In this document: positions 63,735-64,000 of the stretch, one piece after another
How positions within the stretch are numbered: the first letter of the stretch is position 1
How the letters are laid out: each line of letters starts with the position of its first letter
Source: Gyrodactylus bullatarudis
Taxonomy: Eukaryota; Platyhelminthes; Monogenea; Gyrodactylidea; Gyrodactylidae
DNA length: 64,000 bases
NCBI GenBank assembly: GCA_012064415.1
Contig: SSNU01000247.1
Span: forward strand, 868,629-932,628
Direction of reading: 5' to 3'
The notes under the pieces: generated by a model
Database searches by the model: none
What the model saw: the letters and a program-made list of their open reading frames with translations, nothing else
Told to the model about the DNA's origin: nothing
Program-made: the position numbers and the translations under genes

Positions 63735-64000
63735 ATGAATGTCAAAGAATCTCAGTTGCCGTATGAATTACTTAGGTGTAAAAGCCTAATTAAAAATATT
63801 GATCAGAATGATATCAATCTAGGGCTATATATTGACAAAAAGTATCATAATATGCTTGAGGATCAATCAGAACCACGAGAAGATGTTAGTTTCAATTTTC
63901 TAATCCTTAGGTCAAAGACATACGAATTAGTCTTCTAGATGATCTTCTTGAAAACTACAAGGATATTGAAATAGGTGTTGAAGTAATTAATGATACTGCT
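63735..64000 (+). CDS. Unidentified gene, first two exons, runs off the window
   Basis: Exon 1 is 63735..63884 (50 codons) and exon 2 starts at 63911 and is open to the end of the window. After splicing the frame continues through VKDIRISLLDDLLENYKDIE without a stop. The protein is acidic and Lys/Asp/Leu-rich, with helical periodicity; no domain is recognised. Exon 1 read without splicing would stop at 63938. The 26-nt intron makes the model somewhat uncertain, but the frame, the start position and the divergent arrangement with the RhoGAP gene support a real gene. Confidence 0.65.
63885..63910 (+). other. 26-nt intron in the unidentified gene
   Basis: Donor GTTAGT, acceptor TAATCCTTAG, phase 0. 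TTCTAAT provides a good branch site about 7 bases before the acceptor AG. It is the shortest intron in the window. Confidence 0.7.

Overview
This is AT-rich nuclear DNA from an animal. The genes have spliceosomal introns, AATAAA poly(A) signals and animal protein families: katanin p80, neutral ceramidase, a two-finger GATA factor, PUF60, evectin-type PH, RhoGAP and a rhodopsin-like 7TM protein. The GATA factor and the non-LTR/LTR retroelements fit an invertebrate, perhaps an arthropod; I cannot fix the phylum. There are no prokaryotic features. All gene models come from reading frames, splice-site phase and family resemblance, without transcript data.

Layout. 1-5.7 kb: 3' part of the katanin p80 gene (+). 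5.7-7.3 kb: spacer with a piggyBac-like MITE. 7.3-9.7 kb: neutral ceramidase (-), head to head with ELP3 (+, 9.8-11.9 kb). 11.9-35.6 kb: a gene desert holding only one gene, the GATA factor (17.2-20.9 kb), plus many GA/CT microsatellites, two LINE fragments and foldback repeats. 35.6-42.0 kb: secreted EGF-repeat gene (-) whose 4.5 kb intron carries a defective Ty3/Gypsy element with identical 129-bp LTRs. 42.1-43.3 kb: intronless 7TM receptor (-). 43.7-45.7 kb: splicing factor PUF60 (-), head to head with splicing factor ZRANB2 (+, to 46.5 kb). 47.4-48.1 kb: evectin-like PH protein (-), head to head with a RING-finger gene (+, to 49.8 kb). 49.8-59.7 kb: gene-free, rich in one foldback repeat family. 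59.7-63.5 kb: RhoGAP gene (-), head to head with the first exons of an unidentified gene (+) that runs off the end.

Two features stand out. First, many introns are extremely short, 26-37 nt, below the usual animal minimum. They restore reading frame exactly in conserved proteins, coexist with ordinary introns of 0.1-4.5 kb, and occur in five unrelated genes. Second, four of the gene pairs are divergent with only 97-196 bp between start codons. The repeat fraction includes a hairpin-forming family with at least six copies or fragments in the window. The LTR element has identical LTRs but several disabling lesions, which suggests mobilisation in trans.
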